Shown: in pieces, positions 25,233 to 34,551 of the stretch | Position numbering within the stretch: position 1 is the first letter of the stretch | Layout of the letters: each line of letters begins with the position of its first letter | DNA from: DATEBA01 sp035288045 | GTDB taxonomy: Bacteria; Actinomycetota; UBA4738; HRBIN12 | Reading direction: 5' to 3' | Length of the DNA stretch: 64,000 nucleotides | NCBI GenBank assembly: GCA_035288045.1 | Contig: DATEBA010000005.1 | Location: 1 to 64,000, forward strand | The notes under the pieces: generated by a model | The model's input: the letters and a program-made list of their open reading frames with translations, nothing else | What the model was told of the DNA's origin: nothing | Database searches by the model: none | Made by a program: the position numbers and the translations under genes

Positions 25233-26639
25233 TCAGACGGTCGTCAGCTCCAGCTCACCCCGGCGCGTCTGCTCGCGCCACCACTCCTGCCCCTCCTCGG
25301 GGAGGGTATAGATCGGGTCGTAGTAGGGGTACCTCCGAGCCAGCGCCTCGGGGTCGTCGTACTCGATGCCTGTCCGGTAGTTCTTGGTCCAGTAGGAGAT
25401 GCCCTTCACGTGGTCGTACTCGACGAGCTGCTGGGTCCAGCGCTTGCCGACGAACGGGACGTCGACGACCACGCGCGGCGTCGCGAAGCCCGGGAGGTAG
25501 CCCATGATCGAGTGCTGCAGCTCCTGCGCCTCCCAAACCGAGGTTCGCCAGTGCTCGGCGTTGGGGATCATGTCGCAGACGTAGAAGTAGTACGGCATTA
25601 TCTGCGCGTGGTCGAGAAGCATGAAACACAGCTCCAGCAACTGGTTCGTGCTCGCGTTCACCCCGCGCAGGAGCACCCCCTGGTTGCGGACGTCACGGTA
25701 GCCCATGTCGAGGAGCTTGCGGACGACCTTGCCCACGAGCGGGGTCACCTGCTGAGCGCAGTTCACGTGGGTGTGGACGGCCAGCTCGACGCCTCGGCCG
25801 TGCGCCTTCTCGGCCATCCGCTCCAAGCCCTCGAGCACCTCGTCCTGTAGGAAGTGCTGCGGGATGCCCATCAGCCCCTTGGTTGCCAAGCGGACGTCGC
25901 GGATGCTCTCGATGTCGAGGAGCTTCATCATGAAGTCCTCGAGCCGCTTTATCGGCAGGTTCGCCACGTCGCCACCCGAGACCACCACGTCGCGAACCAT
26001 CGGGGTGCGACGCAGGTAGTCGAGCATCGCGTCCCAGCGTTCCTGCTGCTTCATCTCGAACTTGTACTTGAGGATCTGCGCCGTGTCGTTGCCGACGAGG
26101 TCCATTCGCGTGCAGTGTCCGCAGTACTGGGGGCACGTCGAGATCATCTCGGCGAGCACCTTGGTGGGGTAGCGGTGAGTGAGCCCCTCGACGGCCCACA
26201 TGTCGGCCTCGTGTAGCGAGTCGCGCGAGGCCATCGGGTGGCTCGTCCACTCGGTCTCCCTCTCGGAGAACGCGGGAGCCATGTAGCGGCGGACGGGGTC
26301 GTCCCGCAGGTCCAGCTCGTTCAGGGTGTTGATCATCTGCGGGGGGATGAGCATCGACATGGTGGCCCGCTCGGTCTGGTCGTGTGCGATGTCCTCGAGG
26401 AGTTCGTCGGTGAGGGAGTCCCCGAGGGCCTCCTTGAACTCCTTCAGGTTCTTCACCGTATGGGCACGCTGCCACTGGGCGCTCTCCCACTGCCCGGCGG
26501 TGACGTCCGCGTATCCGGGCAGGCGCGTCCAGTCGGGCTCGACGAACTCCCGCTTGAGCGGGTACTCGAACGGCTGCTCTGCGGCGTGCGCTCTCGCCTG
26601 CCGGTGCGCCGGGCGGACGGTCGCCTGCTCGTCGCTCAT
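25233..26639 (-). CDS. KamA-family radical SAM aminomutase (lysine 2,3-aminomutase-like, divergent)
   Basis: A 468-residue radical SAM/PLP enzyme. The cluster motif is CPQYCGHC (Cys169, Cys173, Cys176). The family's NQGVLLRGVNAS segment is present at 319-330. Two aspartates that bind the lysine side-chain amine in lysine 2,3-aminomutase appear conserved (Asp356 in VCDM and Asp393 in VVDVP). The PLP lysine is likely Lys399, but the usual Gly-rich PGGGGK is here PFVGK. The residues favour lysine over glutamate as substrate. The product, beta-lysine, can feed osmolyte synthesis or lysine fermentation, yet no partner gene (such as ablB) is present. The ATG at 26639 follows a GGAGG site; an upstream in-frame ATG lacks one. 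Confidence 0.8.
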   Translation of the reverse strand: MSDEQATVRPAHRQARAHAAEQPFEYPLKREFVEPDWTRLPGYADVTAGQWESAQWQRAHTVKNLKEFKEALGDSLTDELLEDIAHDQTERATMSMLIPPQMINTLNELDLRDDPVRRYMAPAFSERETEWTSHPMASRDSLHEADMWAVEGLTHRYPTKVLAEMISTCPQYCGHCTRMDLVGNDTAQILKYKFEMKQQERWDAMLDYLRRTPMVRDVVVSGGDVANLPIKRLEDFMMKLLDIESIRDVRLATKGLMGIPQHFLQDEVLEGLERMAEKAHGRGVELAVHTHVNCAQQVTPLVGKVVRKLLDMGYRDVRNQGVLLRGVNASTNQLLELCFMLLDHAQIMPYYFYVCDMIPNAEHWRTSVWEAQELQHSIMGYLPGFATPRVVVDVPFVGKRWTQQLVEYDHVKGISYWTKNYRTGIEYDDPEALARRYPYYDPIYTLPEEGQEWWREQTRRGELELTTV

Positions 26640-26786
26640 CGAACCTCCAGAGTAGTCCGGCCTACGCACGCAGAAACGGTGGGAACCTGTCGGACGGATC
26701 CTACCTCTGGAAGTAGTGTACCCGCAGTTCGTCCGGTAGAACAGCGTCGAAACCGAAGGATGTTCGGCGGTGGGTTGGTCTGTGGG

Positions 26787-27056
26787 CTAGCGGCGGGGAC
26801 CGCCGCGGCCGCCCTCGCGGGGGCGCCGGCGCTCGATCCGCTCCTTCTCGTGCCTGGGGAGGCGGGTCACGAGGGGGGCGTGACCGGTTCGCTCGAGTCG
26901 AACTTGCACGTGATCGGCATGCTGCTCCCTGTTTATCTCGCGCCAGCCGTTCGCGAGCAGGTGCTTCAGGCGGCCGGCGGCCGTCCTACGGAGCCTGTCG
27001 GTGCCCGGAACGCGCAGGTAGAGGCGCTCGTGGATGATCTCGCGATAGTCCGCCAC
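26787..27056 (-). CDS. Small basic protein of unknown function
   Basis: An 89-residue protein with GTG start at 27056. The first 67 residues look like a folded domain (ADYREIIHERLYLRVPG...RTAAGRLKHLLANGWRE), and the last 20 are an Arg/Glu/Gly-rich tail that may be disordered. Codon use in the first two thirds is coding-like. It is divergent from the GGDEF-EAL gene (starts 77 bases apart) and lies 147 bases upstream of kamA on the same strand. I recall similar short actinobacterial proteins but no function. Confidence 0.55.
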   Translation of the reverse strand: MADYREIIHERLYLRVPGTDRLRRTAAGRLKHLLANGWREINREQHADHVQVRLERTGHAPLVTRLPRHEKERIERRRPREGGRGGPRR

Positions 27057-27133
27057 GGGCCAAGCGTAGCAGGCCGCTCGCTCGCCGTGCCTGCTACAGG
27101 CCCCCTCGAGGCCTACCGATACCGCTATGGAGC

Positions 27134-29620
27134 ATGAACCACGATCGGAGCGGCTCGGCTGAGGGCTCCGCCATCCGCATCGCCGTCGCCGTGCTGGTGG
27201 CGCTCGTTCCCACCGCGCTGGTCATCGGCGTCTCGACGGCCGGCGGGGTCTCGCTTACCTCGGAGCGGTACAACGTCTTGCTGCTCGCGGCCTTGTACCT
27301 GGCCCTTCTACCTATCGTCGTGCCGGCGTTCCGCGCCTTCCGGCGGCAGAGGCACTCGATCCGTGCCAGGGAGGGGGTTCTCGCGGCGACCGCGTTCGCC
27401 GCGGAGCGCTTCCTGCGCGAGGGCGACCCGGGGCCGGCCGTGCAGGATGTGCTTGCGCGTCTGGGGGAGGCGACGGGTGTGAGCCGCGTCTACGTCTTCC
27501 AGAACAAGGAGCGTTCGGACGGGTCGCTGCTCATGGATCAGTGCTTCGAATGGGCGGCTCCGGGGATCGAGCCGACGCTCGAGGATTCGGACAATCACGA
27601 CGTGCCCTACCTGCCCGACTTCCCGACGTACCTCGAGGCGCTGTCCGCCGGCCGGCCGCTGCACGGGGTCGCCGCGGCGTTCGAGGGACAGGAGCGGGCC
27701 GACCTCGAGTCCGAGGGCATACGCTCGATCGCGTGCGTGCCGATATTCGTCGGCGAGCACTGGTGGGGGTTCATCGGGTTCGACGACTGCGTCGGCGACC
27801 GCGCCTGGGAGGCCCCCGAGCTCGACGCGCTCCGCGTCGCGGGCGGCACGCTCGGCGCCGCGATCGAGCGGCAGCGCAGCGAGTCGGCGCGCGTGGAGGC
27901 CGAGGAGCGCTTCCAGACGCTCGTTGAGAACATCCCGGCGATCACCTACGTCGACGAGCTGAACGAGATCGGGACGACCGTCTACATCAGCCCCCAGGTC
28001 GAGTCCATCCTCGGCTACTCGCAGAGCGAGTGGATGAGCGACCCGGAGTTCTGGCCGAAGCTGCTCCATCCGGAGGATCGACAGCGGGCGCTCGCGGCGA
28101 ACGCGAGACACAACGAGACCGGGGAGCCGTACGCCCAGACGTACCGCCTCATCGCGCGCGACGGGAAGGTCGCCTGGATACGCGACGAGGCCGTCATCGT
28201 GCGCGACGCGGACGGGACGGCCCGCTGGTCCCAGGGCGTGATGCAGGACATCACGGAGCAGAAGAAGGCGGAGGAGCAGGCCGCGTTCCTCGCCTACCAC
28301 GACAAGCTGACAGGCCTGCCGAACCAGGCGATGTTCGAGGAGTTCCTGGAACGGGCGGTGAGCCGCGCCAACCGCCACGAGCTGGCCGTCGCGGTCCTGT
28401 GGGTAGACCTCGACGACTTCAAGCTGGTGAACGACAGCCTCGGGCATCGCGCCGGCGACGACCTGATCCGCGCGATGGCGGCCCGCCTGGCCGACGTAAC
28501 GCGGGAGACCGACCTGGTGGCCCGGCGTGGGGGCGACGAGTTCCTGCTGCTGCTCGGCGACCTCGAGCGCGGCGGGGCGGGCGACGTCGACGCGTCCCTG
28601 CTGACGGCGGAGGCGGTGGCCGGGCGGGTCATGGAGTCCCTCCGCGTCCCGTTCGAGCTCGAGGGCACCGAGGTGTTCGTTTCGGCGAGCATCGGGATCA
28701 GCGTCTGTCCGCTGGATGCGGACCATGTGGCCAGGCTCCTCCAGAACGCCGAGACCGCCATGTACAACAGCAAGCGGAGCGGCCCCGGTGGCTACGTCGT
28801 GAGCTCGGCGGGGACGCTCGAGTCGCTCACGAAGCTCTCGTTCGTTACCCGGCTCCGTCGCGCCGTCGAGGGCAGGCATTGGGAGCAGCACTACCAGCCG
28901 ATCGTCGACCTCGGGTCGGGTCAGATCCTCGGCGTCGAGGCGTTGATCCGTTGGAAGGACCCGGCCGGGGAGCTGATCATGCCGGGCGAGTTCATCCCGC
29001 TCGCCGAGGAGCTGGGGTTGATAGGCGCGCTGTGCGACTGGGGAGTGAGCGAACTGGTCCGCAACGACCGAGACTGGCGAGAGGATGGCGTCGAGCTCCG
29101 AGAGCTCTCGTTCAACCTCTCGGCACGGCAGTTCTGGCAGCCCGATCTCGTCGACCGCATCATCCGTAGGCTCGACGAGGGCGAGGTCGACCCTCGCCGG
29201 GTCGTGGTCGAGATCACGGAGTCCTCGGCGATGAAGGATCCGGAGCGCGCGCAGTACGTGCTCTGGGAGCTGCACTCCGTAGGGCTGCGGCTTGCGATCG
29301 ACGACTTCGGAACCGGCTACTCGTCGCTTTGGCGGCTGCGGAACCTGCCGGTCGACGTCCTGAAGATCGACCGCTCGTTCGTCTCTGGGGTGCACCAGGA
29401 GCCCGAGGCCGCGAGCATCGTCGCGGCGTTCGTGCAGCTCGGCCGCGGTCTCGGCAAGGCGACCCTCGCGGAAGGGATCGAGACCGAGGACGAAGCGCGG
29501 TTCCTCGCCACGCTCGGGTGTCAGCTCGGGCAGGGTTTCTTCTTCGGCAGACCGGTGCCTGCCAAGGAGATCACCGCGCGGATCCAGAGCGGCGAGCTCC
29601 AGGTCGCGAAGATCGCCTAG
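27134..29620 (+). CDS. Membrane GAF-PAS-GGDEF-EAL cyclic-di-GMP signalling protein
   Basis: An 828-residue protein. Two membrane helices (about residues 15-35 and 48-68) precede a GAF domain (about 95-250), a PAS domain with PAC segment (about 258-375), a GGDEF domain and an EAL domain (about 570-820). The diguanylate cyclase motif GGDEF near residue 466 and the phosphodiesterase motif EAL near 602 are both intact, as are DDFGTGYSSL and the C-terminal GQGFFFGRP. It may make or break cyclic di-GMP depending on signals sensed by GAF and PAS. The stop shares the palindrome CTAG with the transketolase stop on the other strand. A paralogue lies at 36044-37942. Confidence 0.92.
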   Translation: MNHDRSGSAEGSAIRIAVAVLVALVPTALVIGVSTAGGVSLTSERYNVLLLAALYLALLPIVVPAFRAFRRQRHSIRAREGVLAATAFAAERFLREGDPGPAVQDVLARLGEATGVSRVYVFQNKERSDGSLLMDQCFEWAAPGIEPTLEDSDNHDVPYLPDFPTYLEALSAGRPLHGVAAAFEGQERADLESEGIRSIACVPIFVGEHWWGFIGFDDCVGDRAWEAPELDALRVAGGTLGAAIERQRSESARVEAEERFQTLVENIPAITYVDELNEIGTTVYISPQVESILGYSQSEWMSDPEFWPKLLHPEDRQRALAANARHNETGEPYAQTYRLIARDGKVAWIRDEAVIVRDADGTARWSQGVMQDITEQKKAEEQAAFLAYHDKLTGLPNQAMFEEFLERAVSRANRHELAVAVLWVDLDDFKLVNDSLGHRAGDDLIRAMAARLADVTRETDLVARRGGDEFLLLLGDLERGGAGDVDASLLTAEAVAGRVMESLRVPFELEGTEVFVSASIGISVCPLDADHVARLLQNAETAMYNSKRSGPGGYVVSSAGTLESLTKLSFVTRLRRAVEGRHWEQHYQPIVDLGSGQILGVEALIRWKDPAGELIMPGEFIPLAEELGLIGALCDWGVSELVRNDRDWREDGVELRELSFNLSARQFWQPDLVDRIIRRLDEGEVDPRRVVVEITESSAMKDPERAQYVLWELHSVGLRLAIDDFGTGYSSLWRLRNLPVDVLKIDRSFVSGVHQEPEAASIVAAFVQLGRGLGKATLAEGIETEDEARFLATLGCQLGQGFFFGRPVPAKEITARIQSGELQVAKIA

Positions 29621-31449
29621 TCCAGCGCCGCGCGGACAGCGGCGGAGATCTTCGCTGCCGATATCCCAGCCCAATCGCGCAGCTCTTCTGGGGTGCCGGA
29701 GCCGGGCATGGCCGTCACCGCGAGCTTGATCACCCGGCCGGTCAGCGGACCGGTGGCCGCGAGCCCGTCGAGAACGGCGTCGCCGAGGCCCCCCTCGACC
29801 CAGTGGTCCTCGACGACGACGAGGAGCCCGCTCTCGTCGAGCGCCCGTCGGAGCGTGGCCGCGTCGATCGGCTTCACGCTGAAGGCGTCGATCACGCGGA
29901 CCGGGATCCCTTCGGTCGCAAGCGTTTCGGCGGCCTTGATCGATTCGAAGAGAGTGATTCCGGCACCGACGAGGGTGACGCGGTCGGCGTGGCCCTCCCT
30001 CACTATCTTGCTCCCGCCGATCGGGAACGGCTCGTCCGGGTAGTACAGGCAGGGGGTCTTCTCGCGCGTCGTGCGTATGTAGGAGATGCCCTCGAGGTCG
30101 GCCATCTGCGCGACGAGCTTCACCGTCGAGTTCGCGTCGGCGGGATAGAGCACAGTCGAACCGCGCACCGCCCGCATCATCGCGAGATCCTCGAGCGCCA
30201 TCTGCGAGGGGCCGTCCTCGCCGATCGAGACACCCGCGTGGGAACCGCAGAGCCGCAGGTTCGCGCGGCTGATCGCCGCCATCCGCACGAAGTCGTACGC
30301 CCGCGTGAGGAACGCACCGAAGGTCGCGGCGAACGCGATCTTCCCCAGCGCTTGCAGGCCGACGGCCGCACCGATCATCGCCTGCTCGGCGATGAACATC
30401 TCGATGAATCGCTCGGGCGCGACCTTCTCGAAGTCCTCGGTGTAGGTTGAGTTGGAGACCTCACCGTCCAGCACTACGACGTCGCCGCGCGTCCTGCCGA
30501 GCCATGCAAGCGTCTCGCCGAACGCCTTCCGCGTGGGTATGCCCTCGGTGTACGCGGGCTTGGGCGCGTTCTCGGGCGGCGCTGGCTTCGTCAGGGCCGG
30601 CTTCGGCACGAGCGGCGTGACCGAGACCGACCGCTCGCCGCCGAGCTCGTCGATCGCCTGCCCCGCTTGCTGGCCCGACAGCGCCTTGCCGTGCCAGCCC
30701 TCCCGGTTCGCGAGGAACGAGACGCCGTGTCCCTTCTCGGTTCGGGCGATCACGAGCGCGGGAGCGCCGCGGCCTTCGGCCTCGCGGTAAGCGGCGTCGA
30801 TCGCCTCGACGTCGTGCCCGTCCACGACTATCCCGGGCCAGCCGAACGCCTCGGCCCTGCGCGCGTAGGCCTTGGCGTCCCACTCGAGCATCGTCGGGCC
30901 CCGCTGGCCGAGACGGTTCATGTCGAGGACGCCAACGAGGTTCGCGACCCCGTGGAAGGCGGCCGTCTCCATCGCCTCCCAAACGCTTCCCTCGGCCATC
31001 TCGGAGTCGCCCATCACGACCCACACGCGGCCGGGGAGGCCGTCCATGCGCATCGCCAAGGCCATGCCGAGCCCCGCGGCGAGGCCCTGGCCGAGCGACC
31101 CCGTCGCCAGGTCGACCCAGGGCATGCCAGGCACAGGGGCGGGGTGGCCCTCGAGCGGGCTTCCCATCTTGCGCAGGGACAGCAGCTGCTCGTCGGTGAG
31201 CGCGCCGACCGCCTTGAGGACCGCGTAGAGGAGCGGCGACGCGTGGCCCTTTGACAGGACGAGCCGGTCGTTCGAAGCGTTGTTCGGGTCGGCGACGTCG
31301 TAGCGGAGATGGTCGGCCACGAGGACGGCGAGCAGGTGTGAGGCCGACATCGAGGACGTGGGGTGGCCCGAACCGGCCAGCGTGGTAGCGCGGATCGCGT
31401 CGACGCTCAACTGAGCGGCGAGATCGTTCCAGAGGTCCTTCCTGTCCAC
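29617..31449 (-). CDS. tkt: Transketolase
   Basis: A 610-residue single-chain transketolase of the shorter (vertebrate-like) type. It has the thiamine diphosphate-binding segment GDSEMAEGSVWEAMETAAFHG (about residues 146-166), early GSGHPTSSMS with an active-site His, and the C-terminal half with EQAMIGAAVG (catalytic Glu) and CGSHAGVSIGEDG. It moves two-carbon units between sugar phosphates in the pentose phosphate and Calvin cycles. It starts with GTG at 31449 and is divergent from a phosphoribulokinase-like gene 133 bases away, a pairing that hints at a former or present Calvin-type function. Confidence 0.93.
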   Translation of the reverse strand: MDRKDLWNDLAAQLSVDAIRATTLAGSGHPTSSMSASHLLAVLVADHLRYDVADPNNASNDRLVLSKGHASPLLYAVLKAVGALTDEQLLSLRKMGSPLEGHPAPVPGMPWVDLATGSLGQGLAAGLGMALAMRMDGLPGRVWVVMGDSEMAEGSVWEAMETAAFHGVANLVGVLDMNRLGQRGPTMLEWDAKAYARRAEAFGWPGIVVDGHDVEAIDAAYREAEGRGAPALVIARTEKGHGVSFLANREGWHGKALSGQQAGQAIDELGGERSVSVTPLVPKPALTKPAPPENAPKPAYTEGIPTRKAFGETLAWLGRTRGDVVVLDGEVSNSTYTEDFEKVAPERFIEMFIAEQAMIGAAVGLQALGKIAFAATFGAFLTRAYDFVRMAAISRANLRLCGSHAGVSIGEDGPSQMALEDLAMMRAVRGSTVLYPADANSTVKLVAQMADLEGISYIRTTREKTPCLYYPDEPFPIGGSKIVREGHADRVTLVGAGITLFESIKAAETLATEGIPVRVIDAFSVKPIDAATLRRALDESGLLVVVEDHWVEGGLGDAVLDGLAATGPLTGRVIKLAVTAMPGSGTPEELRDWAGISAAKISAAVRAALD

Positions 31450-31547
31450 CTCTTCGCCTTCCTGCCTTGCGGCGGCGCCAGCCTACACGCACGCGCTCAC
31501 CCGGGATGGTGAGGCGAGGTTCTCCACCAGAGTCCCCCCGCCCGGTG

Positions 31548-31576
31548 TTGGCCGGGTCTCGGGGCGTACATAGCAT
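31548..31576 (+). promoter_or_regulatory. Predicted promoter of the phosphoribulokinase-like gene, probably leaderless
   Basis: TTGGCC (31548-31553) and TAGCAT (31571-31576) are spaced by exactly 17 bases. The ATG lies 7 bases after the -10 element, so transcription would begin at or next to the start codon. No Shine-Dalgarno is present. Confidence 0.5.
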
Positions 31577-31582
31577 CCGTGC

Positions 31583-32572
31583 ATGGCCGTCGCGGCATCG
31601 GAGGTCGGCGCCGCGCGCGCCTCCTCGGCCGGATCCCGCCCGGTACTTCTGCGACTGGCCGGCGACAGCGCGTCGGGCAAGACGACGCTCGCCGAGGGGA
31701 TCGAGTGGATCCTCGGGCCCGGGCGCGTGGTGCGCGTCAGCCTCGACGACTACCACCGCTTCGACCGGAAGACCCGCGCCTAGCTCGGTCTCACTTCGCT
31801 GGACCCTGCGGCGAATCACCTCGATATCGTGGCGCAGCACCTGCGGCTGCTTGCACTCGGCGAGCCGGTGCTGAAGCCGGTCTACGACCATGGCACCGGC
31901 GAGGTCCGCCCGGCCGAGCACGTCGAGCCGCGCGACGTCGTCATCGTCGAGGGGCTCCTGCCTTTCCACGCGCGAGCGCTCCGCGAGTGCTTCGACGTCA
32001 AGGTGTACCTGGATCCCGAAGAGGAGTTGCGGCACCGTTGGAAGATCGAGCGTGACTGCGCGACGCGAGGCTACCTGATCGAGGAGGTCGTCGCGGAGCT
32101 GCGCCGGCGCGAGACCGACGCAGCCCGGTTCGTGCGCCCGCAGCGTGGTTTCGCCGACCTGGTCCTCTCCTTCCACCGGCAGTCGACGGTGAAGGCCTAC
32201 GCGAACCTCGGCGCTCGGATCGTGCTCCGGCCCACGCTGCCGCACCCCCCGCTCGACGAGTTGGTCGGAACGCTCCGCCGGTACGGCTACGAGCCGGTGC
32301 GGCGCTTCCTCGACCGCGCCCTCGGGCACCCGGCCGAGATCCTCGAGGTCGATGGCGGCTGCCCGCCCGGCGTCGGCGGCGACGTCGCGCAGATCGTCTG
32401 GCGAAGGATGCACCCCGACGCCGGGCTCCTTCGCGATCGGCTCGGCCTGTACCTACATGCGACCGGCGAGGAGCGCCGAAGCGAGGCGCTCGCACTCGCG
32501 CAACTCCTAATCGTCTCCCACGTGGTCGACGCGCTCCACGGGGGCTTTCGAGCTCTAGAGGTGGTACGCTGA
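31583..32572 (+). pseudogene. Phosphoribulokinase-family gene interrupted by an in-frame amber codon
   Basis: The reading frame encodes a phosphoribulokinase/uridine kinase-type protein of 329 codons plus stop. The P-loop GDSASGKTT and SLDDYHRFDR occur before a TAG at 31781-31783 (codon 67), and the same frame continues directly with LGLTSLDPAANHLDIVAQHL, VIVEGLLPF, ELRHRWKIERD and RFVRPQRGFADLV. The family has a continuous sequence here, often R-x-E-R-A-x-LG, so the TAG replaces a single codon, perhaps GAG or CAG. No frameshift is needed. Explanations are a recent nonsense mutation, a sequencing error, or stop-codon readthrough. The first 66 residues alone could not be active. The downstream part has GTG 31829 as a possible restart but lacks the P-loop. 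Confidence 0.85.
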
Positions 32573-32578
32573 GGCGAC

Positions 32579-32597
32579 GGACGGCGCGGTGCCGTCC
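32579..32597 (+). terminator. Hairpin after the phosphoribulokinase-like gene
   Basis: GGACGGC and GCCGTCC form a perfect 7-base-pair stem around a 5-base loop, starting 7 bases after the TGA stop. The following bases are only weakly T-rich. It may end the upstream transcript or sit in the helicase leader. Confidence 0.45.
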
Positions 32598-32696
32598 CGT
32601 GAGGTTTCGTTCCTCGGCTCCCCCTTCCGGCGGTTCGAGCGGTCGCGACCTCCCCCGGAAGACGCGGCGCTCCCGCCGCAGAAGGAGCAGAACCCT

Positions 32697-33890
32697 GTGA
32701 CCACCTTCCTCGACCTCGGCGTGTCGCGCGCGCTCGTCGACACCCTGGAGCGACGCGACATCCTTGCCCCGTTCGAGATCCAATCGCTCGTTCTCCGCGA
32801 CGCGCTCGCCGGGAGCGACGTGCTCGCGCGTTCTCAGACCGGCTCGGGCAAGACGCTCGCGTTCGCGATCCCGATCGTCCAGCGGCTCGAGCCGGGTGAC
32901 GGTCGTAGGCCGGCCGCGCTCGTGCTCGTCCCGACCCGAGAGCTAGCGGTGCAGGTTGCCGACGAATTCGCTGATATCGCCGCCGCCCGCGGCCTGCGCG
33001 TCGGGCTCGCCTACGGCGGCGTGAGCGTTCGCGAGCAGGACAAGGGCGTGCGGCGCGCGCACGTCCTGATCGCGACGCCCGGTCGCTGCGAGGACCTCGC
33101 CACGCGGAAGATGGTGCGACTCGACGGCGTGCGGATCCTAGTCGTGGACGAGGCCGATCGGATGCTCGACATGGGCTTCCATCCGCAGGTCGACAAGATC
33201 GTGCGCCGACTGCCGACGGAGCGTCAGACGATGTTCTTCTCGGCGACCCTCGACGGTGCGGCGGGCCGGCTCGCCCAGGCGTACACGCGAGACCCCGTGC
33301 GCCACGAGACGGCGAGCGAGGCCAAGACCGTGCTCGAGGTCGACCACCGCTTCATCCCGGTGCCGGCGTCGGGAAAGGTCGACGCGCTCGTCGAGCTGCT
33401 CCACAAGGACCGCGAGCTAGCGCTCGTGTTCGTTCGCACGAAACGCGGCGCCGACAGGCTCGTGCGCAAGCTCCTCGACCGAGGGGTCCGCGCCGAGGCT
33501 ATGCACGGTGACATGACCCAGAAGGCGCGCGAGCGTGCGCTGGCCAGGTTCGATTCGCACAAGGTCGATGTCCTCGTGGCGACCGACGTCGCCGCCCGCG
33601 GTCTCGACCTCGAGCGGATCAGCCACGTGATCAACTTCGATCCCCCAGGAGACGACAAGGGCTACGTACACCGCGTGGGCCGCACCGCCCGCGCCGGGCG
33701 GAGCGGGACGGGCGTCACTCTCGTCGCGCCCGACCAGCAGGCCGACGTCGGTCGGATGGCCGCACGACTGGACCTGCACGAGGAGTTCCAGGAGGAGGGG
33801 ATGAAGGTCGTGCCCCCGCGGGTCGTCTACTCGCGTTCGCCCGGCGGGCGCCGTTCCGGCCTCCGCAGGCGGACCGCCCGCAGGTTCTGA
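32697..33890 (+). CDS. DEAD-box ATP-dependent RNA helicase
   Basis: A 397-residue helicase core. Motifs in order: Q motif (FEIQSLVLRDALAG), motif I ARSQTGSGKT, Ia PTRELAVQ, II VDEAD, III SATL, IV LVFVRTK, V ATDVAARGLD and VI HRVGRTARAGR. The Arg-rich C-terminus (GGRRSGLRRRTARRF) probably binds RNA. The GTG at 32697 is chosen because GAAGGAG sits 10 bases upstream and the resulting TTFLDLG start fits the family. An in-frame GTG at 32589 would place the start inside the hairpin above. Roles in ribosome assembly or cold adaptation are typical. The stop is 7 bases from the convergent response-regulator stop. Confidence 0.92.
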   Translation: MTTFLDLGVSRALVDTLERRDILAPFEIQSLVLRDALAGSDVLARSQTGSGKTLAFAIPIVQRLEPGDGRRPAALVLVPTRELAVQVADEFADIAAARGLRVGLAYGGVSVREQDKGVRRAHVLIATPGRCEDLATRKMVRLDGVRILVVDEADRMLDMGFHPQVDKIVRRLPTERQTMFFSATLDGAAGRLAQAYTRDPVRHETASEAKTVLEVDHRFIPVPASGKVDALVELLHKDRELALVFVRTKRGADRLVRKLLDRGVRAEAMHGDMTQKARERALARFDSHKVDVLVATDVAARGLDLERISHVINFDPPGDDKGYVHRVGRTARAGRSGTGVTLVAPDQQADVGRMAARLDLHEEFQEEGMKVVPPRVVYSRSPGGRRSGLRRRTARRF

Positions 33891-33897
33891 CGCGGTT

Positions 33898-34551
33898 CTA
33901 GCTCGCCAGCCCATTTCGCAGAGCGTACGAAACCACACCCGCGCGATCCTTCACCCCGAGCTTGCGGAGGATCGCGCGCACGTGCGTCTTCACCGTGTCC
34001 TCGCTGATGAAGAGCGTCTCGGCGATCGTCTTGTTGTTCAGGCCCTTCACGAGCTGTTGGAGGACGTCGCTTTCGCGACGCGTGAGGCCGACGTGCGCGC
34101 CGGGCCAGAAGTCCCCGGTCCGCATCGCGGACGCCCGGAGCGCGATCTGTCCGCCGAGCGACGTGTCGATCACGACCTCGCCGTTGCGAACCGCTTGCAG
34201 TATCCGGACGATATCCTCGGGCGAGGCCTTCTTCAGCATGTACCCGCGGGCACCCGCGCGGAGCGCCTCGAAAACGTACTGCTCGTCCTCGTACACCGTC
34301 AGGAAGACGACGTGCACGTCGGAGTGGCGCTCAGCGATCGCACGGCACACATCGAGCCCGCTCTCGCCGGCCAGGCGCAGGTCGAGAAGAACGGCGTCCG
34401 GCGCGGCGCCCTCGACCGCGGCGAGAGCGCCGTCCATGTCCTCCGCCTCCCCGACTATCTCGACTTCCTCGACGTCGTCAAGCATCGCCCGCAGCCCCTC
34501 TCGGACCACGCGGTGGTCGTCCACGATCACGACGCGGATGACATCGCTCAC
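33898..34551 (-). CDS. NarL/FixJ (DosR-like) response regulator
   Basis: A 217-residue regulator. The receiver domain (about residues 5-120) has the acidic pair Asp11/Asp12, phospho-acceptor Asp57 in LLDLRL and Lys107 in LKKA. The LuxR-type helix-turn-helix (about 148-210) reads LTRRESDVLQQLVKGLNNKT and then TVKTHVRAILRKLGV. GTG at 34551 overlaps the kinase stop by 4 bases, so the pair is translationally coupled. NarL/DosR relatives bind GGGAC-type palindromes; two such sites lie upstream of the molybdoenzyme at 5510-5546, but a direct link is only a suggestion. Confidence 0.92.
   Translation of the reverse strand: MSDVIRVVIVDDHRVVREGLRAMLDDVEEVEIVGEAEDMDGALAAVEGAAPDAVLLDLRLAGESGLDVCRAIAERHSDVHVVFLTVYEDEQYVFEALRAGARGYMLKKASPEDIVRILQAVRNGEVVIDTSLGGQIALRASAMRTGDFWPGAHVGLTRRESDVLQQLVKGLNNKTIAETLFISEDTVKTHVRAILRKLGVKDRAGVVSYALRNGLAS

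Noticed and set aside
26640..26786. A riboswitch upstream of the lysine aminomutase gene.
   Set aside because: The 147-base gap shows no lysine- or cobalamin-riboswitch conserved core that I can recognise.
26238..27137. A 299-codon plus-strand frame opposite kamA and the small basic protein gene.
   Set aside because: Its product has no domain and both opposing genes have family-like sequence.
27308..29674. A 788-codon open frame on the minus strand opposite the GGDEF-EAL gene.
   Set aside because: Complementary to an intact multidomain gene with canonical motifs; the product has no recognisable domain.
31783..31829. Two separate genes, or a frameshift, in the phosphoribulokinase region.
   Set aside because: Both halves are in the same frame and align continuously with the family; a single TAG substitution explains the break better.
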